Source: a virus
Reading direction: 5' to 3' (one strand)
DNA: 23,515 nucleotides
IMG/VR virus record: IMGVR_UViG_3300032820_000124
Span: 1-23,515 of that record
This document shows positions 15,422 through 23,515 of the stretch, piece after piece (within the stretch, counting starts at the first letter, position 1; every line of letters starts with the position of its first letter). The translations under genes were made by a program, and so were the position numbers. Below the pieces are notes generated by a model that saw nothing but the letters and a program-made list of their open reading frames with translations, was not told where the DNA came from and searched no databases.

Positions 15422-17287
15422 TGAGAGAGTTGTACCATCAGTAGTTGCTATAGTGCCTTCGACATACGTACCTGTTCCAGCATCATCCAACATTGTAATA
15501 GTAATATCATCTGATTCGATTAAGATAATTTGTTCTCTGAGAGGATTAACATCTGATGAAGATGGTGTAACAAAAAACTCTAATGGTGTAGTATTTCCAG
15601 TAGTTTCAGAACCTACAGAGATTGGTTTATAATCTTTAAGTTCCATTTTTCCGGTGAGGTAAGTCATTGTTCCTACATTATTATTAACAATGATTCGATC
15701 TTCTCCTGAAGTTCTATACACTTCAAGAGTTCCATTATTATCTTGTAATCTACATTCATCCCATAATGTATTTGCAGAATCGTAATATCCAAATACTCCA
15801 CTAGTTACTGCACCCCAAAAAGTATTTGAGGGGTGATAGACCTGATTAGAAAATGGTAGAGTATAGGCTCCACTCGATCCCAATAATGGATAAAGTAATC
15901 TTTTTAGTTGAAGGGAAGTTTGATTACTTTTAACGGAAATTTCTGCTTCATCAATTGCTTGAATTAATTTTGAATATCTAAATCCTTTGTCAAAGTTTTT
16001 TAAATTGGTATCTCCAAAATCTGTAACTGCGGTGGTTACTGTTGATTTAAGTACTGATGCACTATTTGTAGTTTTACCGGAATCATATTTAACTGTACTA
16101 CTAACCTTTAAATACATATAATCCGGATCTACAACTTCTGGAGTAATTCCAACAATATTTCTTTTTGCCAATATTTCATCTTGAACGAACTTTTTAGAAG
16201 CTTCTGAAAGAACTGTTCCGGATGTTGGTTTAATAGCTACATAAACTTTTCCATAAATTGGGGGATCTGCATCTTCTCCACCCCAAGCAACAACTGCTTG
16301 TGCATCACCATAATCTCTTTTAACTAAAGCTACATAATCATGAATTGTGACACATCGATTTTGAGCATCGAAATTTTTGGGTGCATTGAATTTAATCTCA
16401 TCAATATCTGCGGGTACAGCTCCGCCTGAAGCGGAAGAGGTGGTTTCTATTTTTACATTAGAATATCCACCAACATCAGTCACAACCGAAAATGCTTTAG
16501 CTCCATTAGTCGCATCAGCATCACAAGTTAAACTTGACAATATAACAATATTTCCATTTGCTAATATTTTTCCTAATATTCCATCACCAAATTGAACTTC
16601 AAATTTCCCATCTTCGATTTCATCTATAAAATAAACTGTTGAAATAGAGTTTACAGTAGTGATATCAGTAGCTTCTGTATATACTACTGTTTCGGAATCA
16701 CTAGCAGATACTTGAACAGAAACTTCTAAAGTACTTATATCTGTATTTGCATTAGGAAGAATATATTTTTGATCTGGATCACCTGTATTTGCTGTATATC
16801 TAAATGTTGAAGGTATCCCCTGGTTAAGATCTATACTATCTACAGTATAAACACCATTGGCATTAATGTTTACTGAATGAGAATTAGAAGTACACCAAAT
16901 ATATGATATACCCGATACTTCACCCTGAAATTGTGTATTTTTGGGAATACTTATAGAAGGAGGAGAGCCGGTTGGAGTAATAGTAAGTGTAACTGCGGCC
17001 AATGATCCTTGTGCAGAACGGGGCCGATAACCAAGATGTTTTGCTCTTGCTACAACAGAATTTCTAAGAGAAGCGGAATCTAAGAACATCTCATTAGCAA
17101 TCATATTTGCATAATATGAATTATAATGAGTATTATATGCCATTATGTCAAGGAGAACATCAAAAGAAGAACCTTTAAAATTATATCCTACAAAATCAGA
17201 TTGACTTGTTAAAAATCCTGTGAGATTTTCTTTAATTTTTGCGAAGTCTAATTCTGATATATTAAGTTTACCCGCTGAGCTTGCCAT
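15410..17287 (-). CDS. 6: Baseplate wedge protein gp6
   Basis: 625 residues, close to T4 gp6 (660). The ATG lies 3 bases after the gp25 stop, with AGAGGA 8 bases upstream, so translation is probably coupled. The N-terminus has the family core: ISELDFAKIKENLTGFLTSQ, then SFDVLLDIMAYNTHYNSYYA, ANEMFLDSASLRNSVVARAK and LGYRPRSAQG (to about residue 94). A J-like baseplate region follows (FEVQFGDGILGKILANGNIV; NRCVTIHDYVALVKRDYGDA). The C-terminal part has VDPDYMYLKVSSTVKYDSGK and KNFDKGFRYSKLIQAIDEAE. In T4, gp6 dimers form the continuous ring that ties the six wedges together and whose rearrangement triggers contraction; gp25 and gp53 bind it. The gene order 25-6-(7 slot)-8 supports the call. 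Confidence 0.95.
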   Translation of the reverse strand: MASSAGKLNISELDFAKIKENLTGFLTSQSDFVGYNFKGSSFDVLLDIMAYNTHYNSYYANMIANEMFLDSASLRNSVVARAKHLGYRPRSAQGSLAAVTLTITPTGSPPSISIPKNTQFQGEVSGISYIWCTSNSHSVNINANGVYTVDSIDLNQGIPSTFRYTANTGDPDQKYILPNANTDISTLEVSVQVSASDSETVVYTEATDITTVNSISTVYFIDEIEDGKFEVQFGDGILGKILANGNIVILSSLTCDADATNGAKAFSVVTDVGGYSNVKIETTSSASGGAVPADIDEIKFNAPKNFDAQNRCVTIHDYVALVKRDYGDAQAVVAWGGEDADPPIYGKVYVAIKPTSGTVLSEASKKFVQDEILAKRNIVGITPEVVDPDYMYLKVSSTVKYDSGKTTNSASVLKSTVTTAVTDFGDTNLKNFDKGFRYSKLIQAIDEAEISVKSNQTSLQLKRLLYPLLGSSGAYTLPFSNQVYHPSNTFWGAVTSGVFGYYDSANTLWDECRLQDNNGTLEVYRTSGEDRIIVNNNVGTMTYLTGKMELKDYKPISVGSETTGNTTPLEFFVTPSSSDVNPLREQIILIESDDITITMLDDAGTGTYVEGTIATTDGTTLSTGY

Positions 17288-17290
17288 GTG

Positions 17291-17683
17291 TTATGTCCTC
17301 TGTAAATAGACTTCTAGTGTCGTTTCTTGTATATCATTATCTGGCATATAAATTATAATTACTTCATATGCGTTTTCATCTTCTTTGGCTTTTACAGTTA
17401 TATTTGCTATTTTTGCTCTAGGTTCATATTTCTCTATAGTATGTTTAATTGTCTTTTCTAACCTAGAAGTTGTAAGCTTACTGAAATTTTCAAATAAAAG
17501 AATTCCAATTCCACTATCTATGCTTGGTTGAAATAGTCTTTCATTTGCATTCGTACTTAATAGGTTTTTTATAGACCTACTAATAGCTGTTGATTTTTTG
17601 ATAGTAGACAAATCTCCATGAGCTGGATGTTTTGTAAAATCCATGTCAAAATCAACGTAATCTTTTCCGTATGTAGTAGCCAT
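17291..17683 (-). CDS. 25: Baseplate wedge protein gp25
   Basis: 130 residues, nearly the T4 gp25 length (132). It belongs to the gp25/TssE family shared by contractile phage tails, R-type pyocins and type VI secretion. The diagnostic EPR motif is at residues 87-89 (KYEPRAKI). Other family features are AISRSIKNLLSTNANERLF at 34-51, IDSGIGILLFEN at 55-66, and a C-terminal strand (LEVYLQRT). In T4, gp25 binds the gp6 dimer and contacts the sheath-initiating end, linking wedge to sheath. The gene follows the second-longest gap of the window, which carries ACTAAATA, so it may begin a transcript through gp6 and the giant gene. The ribosome site is weak (AAGAG). Confidence 0.96.
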   Translation of the reverse strand: MATTYGKDYVDFDMDFTKHPAHGDLSTIKKSTAISRSIKNLLSTNANERLFQPSIDSGIGILLFENFSKLTTSRLEKTIKHTIEKYEPRAKIANITVKAKEDENAYEVIIIYMPDNDIQETTLEVYLQRT

Positions 17684-17696
17684 ATCTTGCTCTTAA

Positions 17697-17704
17697 TATT
17701 TAGT
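17697..17704 (-). promoter_or_regulatory. Candidate late promoter ACTAAATA upstream of gp25
   Basis: The minus strand reads TTAACTAAATATTAAGAGC in the 47-bp gap between the 691-residue gene and gp25. The octamer is identical to the one before gp8 and matches T4 late TATAAATA at 6 of 8 positions. It ends 13 bases before the gp25 ATG, so a transcript started from it would have a leader of only a few bases. That is short, which leaves room for doubt. Confidence 0.45.
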
Positions 17705-17730
17705 TAAATTAAAATAATAGTGAAATCGGT

Positions 17731-19806
17731 TTATCTGAATAACATTGAAGCTAGTTTATCTCCAGTACTCTTATCTTTCCATTCGTCTTTGTCAGAACCG
17801 CCAACTGCTTGACCAAGTGCGGCAGCGGCATCAGCGGCCGTTGTGGAGGCTTCTGGGGCCGGCTCCTCGCTATCAAGAAGACCTAATACTAGTGCTAATA
17901 AATCTATTGGGTTTTTACTACCCCCTCCTGCAATAAGTTTATCCCCCTCTGTACCGACAAATAATAGTCCTGCCGCATATCCTAAATCTGGAATTCCTTT
18001 TGCAGATTTAAGTTCGGCCACTATTCCGTCATTACCCCCACTTTGATTAGGAATGTAAAGGGCATACACACCTGCAGATGGTAATGTTATTTGAAAAAAT
18101 TTTAAAAACTCGTCAATAAGATCAATCAAATATTGTAAAAATGCTTCAACCTGTTTAATCATATCAATCATGTCTTGAATAAAACTTGCCGAATCTGAAA
18201 TCATCCCCTTTAATTGTAATACAAAATTTTCTAATAGTTGAAAAAATTCACCCCAGCCAGGAACAATATCTTTAATTTGAATTCCTCCAAAATCGGGCGG
18301 AGTTGAAGCTGGGAGAATCATTAACTTTTCCATTGCAACTATTGCTACCTTTGGATATATCCTTAGATCTTTTGGTAATTCTGTAGTATCACCACCCTTG
18401 AAAACATAATTAGGAAACACATCATCTCCTGTAGTTCCACTAGTTCCTCTTTGTTCCATCTCCACAACCATATCACCAGAAATCCAGGGGTTTAATCCAT
18501 CAAGATTTCTAATTGGATTTAATATTACTTCCATATCAATCCATCTTTCAACTTCATTCATATTATAATCCGTCATAGTAGTTGATATAAATCCCTCATC
18601 ATCTGTATCTGCTACCGCTTTTCTTCCTATCATAACTGTTGGAACTACAGAACCTTCAACGATCTCCGCAATTTCCCCCATACTACTATATATTTTTCCT
18701 CCTATAATATCACCCACTACAAACGATTGATACTTAGTATCAACTTGAGTCAATTTAACTGTAACTTGATTTGGAGTAATAATCTGTTCTAATGAATCTA
18801 ATAAATTTTGACCGGTGTTGGGTGCAAATTCAGGAATATCAGAAAACATTTGAGAGAACTTATTAAAAACTTCAACAAATTCTTGAAAATCTCCAGAGGC
18901 AATAATAATTGCTATTGCTCCAGACCCACCGTCAAATTCTGTATTTCCTAAAATATTAGGTTTACCTATGCTTTGTTTAGAATTAAGAGCCTTTCTTGCC
19001 GCCACATAATTTTTAACGGTTGAACCATCTTCACTTGCTTTACCTTTATCGAATAATTCTAATCCAAAATCTTTTTTAGGGTCCCATCCTGTATAAGCAT
19101 TACCATCAGTATCATATACTATTACCCCCGCTTTCGGTGCAGCAGAAACCTCTCCCAATAATTTATATCTGGGAACATCACCCTCATCATCAAATGCTTT
19201 TGTAAATTCCGTAATTACTTCTTTTACTGTAAATTGGGGGAACTTACTTGCTCCACCCTCATTCGGACTCCTAAGAGGATCTAGTAATGGATTGTCTCTA
19301 TCATATCCACCAGGAATTAGTTTTCTAGGAGAAGCATAATGTGGTTTTGCCACTCCCTCATTAATCTGTGCTAATGTGGGGACAGGATCACCAGGCTGAG
19401 AATCTTTCCATTGTTCTGTCTTGCTATCTTTCATTTCCCATATTAGTTCTCCGGCCTTGTTTCTTAATTGTTCAAAACCATAATTATATTTTTGTTTTGG
19501 TGATACATTTCCTTCATAATAAGGATCAACATATAAGTACCAATAACCAGCTTCTTTTAAATCTTGAATTTGTTTAAGTACTTCATCTGCTAAAGCCTCC
19601 AATGCTACTAAAAGGGGATTAATATTTTGAAGTGTGGCTAAAAGTTTGACCACTTCCATTCCAGCACTAGCAAGAGAAAGAGTACTTTTAACAGTTTCAG
19701 CAAGAGTAGTGGCTGCGGCCGCTAACGATGCAATATCCCCCGCCTTCGCAATCTGATGGGGTTTCCATTCGGCCTTCGCCGTTAATAGTGCACTAAATTC
19801 AGCCAT
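17731..19806 (-). CDS. Unrecognised probable virion structural protein, 691 residues
   Basis: The family is not recognised. The ATG lies inside the end of the upstream 60-residue gene (8-base overlap) with AAGGA 8 bases before it. Residues ~20-80 are Ala/Leu-rich and helical (IASLAAAATTLAETVKSTLS, then VALEALADEVLKQIQDLKEA). The middle is mixed alpha/beta with many Pro, Gly and Asp. Residues ~375-480 look beta-rich (VVGDIIGGKIYSS, GSVVPTVMIGRKAV). Residues ~518-575 are long amphipathic helices with heptad-like Ile/Leu/Phe spacing (VEAFLQYLIDLIDEFLKFFQ), and GVYALYIPNQSGG follows. No membrane segment or signal peptide is evident; the hydrophobic helices look like oligomerisation surfaces. Its place in a coupled block beside spike and wedge genes suggests a virion part, perhaps hub or inner baseplate. 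Confidence 0.75.
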   Translation of the reverse strand: MAEFSALLTAKAEWKPHQIAKAGDIASLAAAATTLAETVKSTLSLASAGMEVVKLLATLQNINPLLVALEALADEVLKQIQDLKEAGYWYLYVDPYYEGNVSPKQKYNYGFEQLRNKAGELIWEMKDSKTEQWKDSQPGDPVPTLAQINEGVAKPHYASPRKLIPGGYDRDNPLLDPLRSPNEGGASKFPQFTVKEVITEFTKAFDDEGDVPRYKLLGEVSAAPKAGVIVYDTDGNAYTGWDPKKDFGLELFDKGKASEDGSTVKNYVAARKALNSKQSIGKPNILGNTEFDGGSGAIAIIIASGDFQEFVEVFNKFSQMFSDIPEFAPNTGQNLLDSLEQIITPNQVTVKLTQVDTKYQSFVVGDIIGGKIYSSMGEIAEIVEGSVVPTVMIGRKAVADTDDEGFISTTMTDYNMNEVERWIDMEVILNPIRNLDGLNPWISGDMVVEMEQRGTSGTTGDDVFPNYVFKGGDTTELPKDLRIYPKVAIVAMEKLMILPASTPPDFGGIQIKDIVPGWGEFFQLLENFVLQLKGMISDSASFIQDMIDMIKQVEAFLQYLIDLIDEFLKFFQITLPSAGVYALYIPNQSGGNDGIVAELKSAKGIPDLGYAAGLLFVGTEGDKLIAGGGSKNPIDLLALVLGLLDSEEPAPEASTTAADAAAALGQAVGGSDKDEWKDKSTGDKLASMLFR

Positions 19807-19981
19807 TTTGTTTTTCCTTTTCAGCTTTTCTAATCTTTGCCCTTAATACATTTTCCCAAGCTTGTTTTTTTATTCCCATGATCTCCGAATACATTCCAGC
19901 AAGTTGTTTAGTATTTTCTAACAATTTCTTAATATCATCTCTTCTTAATTCTGCTTCTTTCCATTTATTTTCTTCAGCCAT
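19799..19981 (-). CDS. Small charged coiled-coil protein, 60 residues
   Basis: The start ATG overlaps the upstream stop in TAATG, with AAGGAG 8 bases before it. The end overlaps the next gene by 8 bases (ATGGCTGA). This double coupling and the strong ribosome site argue it is real despite its size. The sequence is almost wholly helical and charged: MAEENKWKEAELRRDDIKKL, then a less polar centre (LAGMYSEIMGIKKQAWENVL), then a Lys/Glu-rich tail (RKAEKEKQNG). There is no Cys or known motif. It could be a small chaperone, a clamp for one of its large neighbours, or a minor virion part. Family not recognised. Confidence 0.75.
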   Translation of the reverse strand: MAEENKWKEAELRRDDIKKLLENTKQLAGMYSEIMGIKKQAWENVLRAKIRKAEKEKQNG

Positions 19982-22653
19982 TAGCTATACTCCTTTGCTC
20001 TACCATTATAAATTTCATATCTGTTTCTAGCCTTTTCTACTAAACCAACCAATTGACTTAAACTTTGAATATCTTGTATTAACTGTGTCATTAATTTAAG
20101 ATCTTTTCCTAGTAAATAATTGCAACTATTATAAATTGATCTACCATAAGGAGCATAACCACCAGTAGTATTTGCTGCGGGGACTGCAGACACATAAATC
20201 GCAGGTGGTGTACCCCTTACAGTTGATTGAGATCCAGTACGAGTTGGCTTACCAATACGTGCATCTATTTCCGCAATTCTCGCATCCAAGTTAGTTACTA
20301 AAGTACCAGAAGCAGTAGAAAATGTTACCCATTTTGCGTGACCATTTTGACTACTAAAATTATCAAAATCTGCAGCTGTTCCTCTGTTCTGTCCACTTGG
20401 TGCACCAAATCCTGCAGTACAACCATCAGCACGACTAGACATCCCAGCCGCGGAGTAGAAAGCAGTTAATGATGATTTTATGTCTGCCAATGCAGTATCA
20501 AGTGCATTTGTTCCAGTAGTTGCACAAATATAAGTATCAAAACTTGCATCATTCGCTGAACCAGAAGTCATGTGTTTAGTGGATGCTCCTTCCATGATAG
20601 GATCACGAAATTTAGCTCCACCCGCTGTAGTTCCTTGTAATTCATCTATTACTCCAGTTACAAATGCAACATCTGCATTGGCTGTACTTCCATCGGTTGT
20701 CAATTTTCTTGATACATAATTAGTTACAATAACATAGTCTGTTGGAGTTATTGCAGTTCTTCCAGCAGAAGTAAATCCGACAGTAGGGTTTGTAGTTCCA
20801 CCAGTCGAATTATGTGTAGGGCCTGTGTAATCGACATTCCACCCTCCCCGCCTAATTATCCCACTACTCACTCTATAAGTATATTCATTTGTATCAGCCG
20901 GTACACTTCCTGTAGTAGAATTAGCTGTGGGAGTAGTAATTACATCATCCAGCGGAACTATCGATTGAGATGCATTTGTACTTGCTGCTAATGTTTCATC
21001 CGCTCGTACTAATGTTACTACACTTCCCAAACCTGTTCTTGGAAATGTTGCACGTGGCTCTGCAGTATTTGGCATAGGGTGACTTGCTATAGCAGTTGCT
21101 GATCCTATCGTTGCGAGTGCTCCATTTGCTTGAGGTTCATAATAGAATTTTTCAGCGCAATCAGTACTATATCTATGTTCTGGTAAGGCTCCAGTCTCAT
21201 CTGCTCTTTTTGCATCCCATCTAACATATCTTCCAGAAGGAATATCATCTTCACCTAATCCTGTAGGTTGTGTTCCTACAATTTCACCATTATCTACTGC
21301 ATACGCTTTTTGTGTTCCTCCTATTGCTGGAAAGAATGGGTTTCGTTCTATGTAAGGATATGAAGTTCCTCCGTATTCTTTTCCTTCAGAAACCCAATCA
21401 CCTCTTGCTCCTTTTGTTAAATCATTCGTTGCATTAGCACTTCCATTATTTGGATCAAAGAAACCCATTAATCCTATAAATTGAGAAGTATTTGCATTTA
21501 ATAAATCATCTGATCCTGCATCTGTTCCACCATAACCTCCAGCGTCATCACCAACTGGCTTCCAATCTTGATTTATTACTAATCCTTCACCGACTACTTC
21601 TATCTGACAAAATATATCATCTTTTTGATATCCAAATGGTACACTATTCACAGTAAGAGTAACCGTTCCATCAGAGGTTGCAATTCCTGTATTACTAAGT
21701 CTGATTTTACTATCTGTAGTTTTTACTCCCGCGATTGTTACATTATCATCTGGAATTCCTGAACCACTAATCACATCACCATATTTAATTTTTGCGAGAT
21801 CGGTGTCTGATATTCCTGTTACTTCTATACTATTTACTGTTGTTGTGCCAATGATAGTAAATGTGTTCACATAGTCAGCATGTCTCTTTAAATAAAACTT
21901 CTGGCCGAATGCCGCTCCTAATGTAGTGTACTGAGTGTTACTACCTTGTGTCAAATGGTCTTGTAATGTCATGGTAGGTAATTCATTATATAACCCCTCA
22001 CTTTGTAATCCTACACTAGCAATGTTCGCTTTTGCAAAGTCTGCGTTCCATGTTCCGGCCTCACTTCCTACATCTTCACCCCAAGCAATTGCATTACCAA
22101 AAGCGGTATCGCTATCTGGTGTAGAATATGGAGTAATATCATCATTAATGTCTATTAATTCTCCAGTTACTCTTGACCTAACTAGATAATAATCCCGAAC
22201 ATCAGTACTAAATGTATTACTACCTTGTGTCTGTGTTCCAGCCAAACTTGTTAAATTGATAGTAAATGTTTCGCCAATATCAGTAGCCTTAATTCCCATA
22301 AAAGAAGTATTCGGTTCTGTAAGACCAAGTGCACCATTTACTGTTTGATAAGCTGGAAGGGTAAACTTTTTAATACCTTGCGTAGCACCCTTTATAGCTC
22401 CTGCTCCATAACAAATTAATCTCTGTGCGGCCAACGATTGACATACGGTGTGAAGAGACATATTCGTGGCCACTCCCGATTCATTTTTCCCTCCTGTGAA
22501 GGCTTCACATAGTGCATTTAATCGTGTTTCAGAAAATTCTCTTATTAGAGTAACAGAATTAAGGATCCCTGTTCTCGCAGATAAATGAGTAGATGGACTA
22601 TTATCCAACTCCTCTCTTGTTTCAATTATTTTTTTATCAACTGCTCCTGACAT
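19981..22653 (-). CDS. Unrecognised probable virion structural protein, 890 residues
   Basis: ATG with AGGA about 8 bases upstream, 9 bases after the previous stop; the end is coupled to the 60-residue gene. The N-terminus is helical and may be an attachment domain (VTLIREFSETRLNALCEAFT). Most of the rest is Thr/Ser/Gly/Asn-rich beta sequence. One clear module lies at ~275-338: YGDVISGSGIPDDNVTIAGV then IRLSNTGIATSDGTVTLTV, a pattern common in phage tail and fibre proteins. A helix at ~770-785 (LDARIAEIDARIGK) and C-terminal helices at 841-890 (LMTQLIQDIQSLSQLVGLVE, KARNRYEIYNGR) may oligomerise or dock. No enzymatic motif is seen. The length, composition and neighbours fit a virion protein of the baseplate or tail tip. 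Family not recognised. Confidence 0.75.
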   Translation of the reverse strand: MSGAVDKKIIETREELDNSPSTHLSARTGILNSVTLIREFSETRLNALCEAFTGGKNESGVATNMSLHTVCQSLAAQRLICYGAGAIKGATQGIKKFTLPAYQTVNGALGLTEPNTSFMGIKATDIGETFTINLTSLAGTQTQGSNTFSTDVRDYYLVRSRVTGELIDINDDITPYSTPDSDTAFGNAIAWGEDVGSEAGTWNADFAKANIASVGLQSEGLYNELPTMTLQDHLTQGSNTQYTTLGAAFGQKFYLKRHADYVNTFTIIGTTTVNSIEVTGISDTDLAKIKYGDVISGSGIPDDNVTIAGVKTTDSKIRLSNTGIATSDGTVTLTVNSVPFGYQKDDIFCQIEVVGEGLVINQDWKPVGDDAGGYGGTDAGSDDLLNANTSQFIGLMGFFDPNNGSANATNDLTKGARGDWVSEGKEYGGTSYPYIERNPFFPAIGGTQKAYAVDNGEIVGTQPTGLGEDDIPSGRYVRWDAKRADETGALPEHRYSTDCAEKFYYEPQANGALATIGSATAIASHPMPNTAEPRATFPRTGLGSVVTLVRADETLAASTNASQSIVPLDDVITTPTANSTTGSVPADTNEYTYRVSSGIIRRGGWNVDYTGPTHNSTGGTTNPTVGFTSAGRTAITPTDYVIVTNYVSRKLTTDGSTANADVAFVTGVIDELQGTTAGGAKFRDPIMEGASTKHMTSGSANDASFDTYICATTGTNALDTALADIKSSLTAFYSAAGMSSRADGCTAGFGAPSGQNRGTAADFDNFSSQNGHAKWVTFSTASGTLVTNLDARIAEIDARIGKPTRTGSQSTVRGTPPAIYVSAVPAANTTGGYAPYGRSIYNSCNYLLGKDLKLMTQLIQDIQSLSQLVGLVEKARNRYEIYNGRAKEYS

Positions 22654-22662
22654 TGTTATATC

Positions 22663-23136
22663 CTACGATAAAGGTCCTGAAAATGGTATTGGTGGTGCAC
22701 CTGGGATCAACCCACTTACTACCCATGTTTTTGTCCATGCGTCTAATATGTCTGCCAACTCTTTTGAAAAATTCATTCCCGATGGTTGTGGTGAAGAAAA
22801 TAATTGTATTAACGGCGATGTATGAGAAGGTGATACCGCCGGTGGTCCAATTTGATTTGTAGACAAATATGTTGCTGCCATAGATGTTAATGCTGATGCT
22901 ATCTGTGATCCTATTGCCGCTCCCGCTGGTAATTGTGATGCGAAAGCCTGTCCTATTGTCATTCCAGCAGGAGTGTCTATTACATTTGTTGTGGGGAATC
23001 CTCCCGCATTTTGTCCCATCTTTAAATAATTAGCAAATGCTTTTGCAATATCTTTTCCCGGCTTCATTGGATCAGCACTATGAGCTCCAAACGTTCCCAT
23101 TAATTCACTAAACAATGTTGCTTTAACTAGTGCCAT
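22663..23136 (-). CDS. Unrecognised small baseplate-region protein, 157 residues
   Basis: The start overlaps the upstream stop in TAATG, with GGGAG 9 bases before it. The N-terminus is helical (MALVKATLFSELMGTFGAHS), with KDIAKAFANYLKMGQ next. The middle is Ala/Gly-rich and moderately hydrophobic (AGMTIGQAFASQLPAGAAIG, SQIASALTSMAATYLS). The C-terminus is proline-rich (IPGAPPIPFSGPLS). The middle could pass for a membrane helix, but frequent Gly, Ser and Gln and the operon context favour a packed virion helix. It follows the spike gene directly and precedes the 890-residue gene by 9 bases. Function unknown. Confidence 0.75.
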   Translation of the reverse strand: MALVKATLFSELMGTFGAHSADPMKPGKDIAKAFANYLKMGQNAGGFPTTNVIDTPAGMTIGQAFASQLPAGAAIGSQIASALTSMAATYLSTNQIGPPAVSPSHTSPLIQLFSSPQPSGMNFSKELADILDAWTKTWVVSGLIPGAPPIPFSGPLS

Positions 23137-23515
23137 TATTCAAAACTCCCACCAACTTTTAGTGATTTTAATAAAGACAGTTTAGCAGTAGCTGGAGGCA
23201 TTGGTGGTCCTGACGGCCCTGTTCCTGTTGGATGTGTATGTTCTAATACTATATCTATTAGTTCATCCAATATCTCTTTCAATGTAGCAATTAATCCAGC
23301 AACTTTTACTTTACCTGAAGAACTTACTGTTACCTCACCCAATAATCCTTGCATAGAGGCCGAGCCTGAACTGTCTAGTTTAAGTGTCGATAATAGACTA
23401 CTCATTTGAGCACTTCCTACCACACTAGAAAAATCTATGTTTCCCAATAATGCAGTACCTGTAATACCAGTTGTTCCCAAATTAGAATTTAATTCTATAT
23501 CGCCAATAGGTTTTA
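23136..23515 (-). CDS. C-terminal part of a spike or baseplate-assembly (gpV/gp5-like) protein, cut by the right edge
   Basis: The frame is open to the window edge. A TTG at 23480 could be taken as a start, but upstream codons (KPIGDIELNSN) continue the same repetitive pattern and there is no ribosome site, so I treat this as the 3' end of a longer gene. The visible part has short beta repeats of Gly/Ser/Leu (GNIDFSSVVGSAQMSSLLST, then LLGEVTVSSSGKVKVAGL), a helix (LKEILDELIDIVLE), then HTHPTGTGPSGPP, a motif recurring in phage spike and baseplate-assembly proteins. The HxH within it resembles the iron-binding tip motif of P2 gpV-type spikes. The end overlaps the next gene in TAATG. In T4-like tails the corresponding protein is the hub/spike gp5, but the visible part cannot show whether a lysozyme domain is present. 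Confidence 0.75.
   Translation of the reverse strand, partial: KPIGDIELNSNLGTTGITGTALLGNIDFSSVVGSAQMSSLLSTLKLDSSGSASMQGLLGEVTVSSSGKVKVAGLIATLKEILDELIDIVLEHTHPTGTGPSGPPMPPATAKLSLLKSLKVGGSFE

Noticed and set aside
22593-22862. Plus-strand 89-codon hydrophobic frame across the 157/890 gene junction
   Set aside because: It is opposite two coupled genes with good ribosome sites. Its hydrophobic composition comes from reading A/T-rich antisense sequence; a lysis or membrane function is not supported.
22663-23136. Holin or membrane protein call for the 157-residue product
   Set aside because: The Ala/Gly-rich centre is only moderately hydrophobic and interrupted by polar residues, there is no charged-tail holin pattern, and all surrounding genes look structural.
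23136-23480. Complete 114-codon gene starting at TTG
   Set aside because: The frame stays open upstream to the window edge in the same style of sequence and the TTG has no ribosome site, so it is better read as the 3' end of a longer gene.

Overview
The window looks like part of the tail and baseplate late-gene region of an AT-rich, T4-like myovirus, probably one infecting a marine bacterium. Three proteins are recognisable T4 baseplate-wedge homologues (gp25, gp6 and gp8). A fourth is the large DUF4815-type structural protein typical of marine T4-like phages. No host, integration, tRNA, CRISPR or insertion-sequence signal is visible, and the sequence alone does not identify the host.

All real genes lie on the minus strand, so transcription runs from high to low coordinates. 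In that order they are: the C-terminal end of a spike-like protein cut by the right edge (23515-23136); four unrecognised genes of 157, 890, 60 and 691 codons (23136-17731); gp25 (17683-17291); gp6 (17287-15410); a giant 2441-residue protein in the slot held by gene 7 in T4 (15407-8082); gp8 (7996-6347); and the DUF4815 protein, open from 6321 to the left edge (at least 2107 residues). I see no real gene on the plus strand.

Packing is very tight. Neighbours overlap (TAATG junctions at 23136 and 19981, 8 bases at 19799-19806) or are separated by 2-25 bases. The only longer gaps are 47 bp (17684-17730) and 85 bp (7997-8081). Both contain the minus-strand octamer ACTAAATA, which resembles the T4 late promoter. 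No stretch over 300 bases lacks a gene.

By analogy with T4, gp25 and gp6 form the core of the baseplate wedge, the giant protein probably occupies the outer wedge, gp8 binds it, and the DUF4815 protein probably forms or connects to fibres. The spike fragment carries an HxH motif like the one that binds iron in some phage spike tips. The four-gene block between spike and gp25 is probably structural, but its function is unknown.

The most notable feature is inside the giant protein. It holds two cupredoxin-like modules, each keeping a His, Cys, His, Met set with the C-x2-H-x2-M spacing of amicyanin. It also has a tandem array of acidic 'LxED' repeats and three divergent copies of a beta-rich module.
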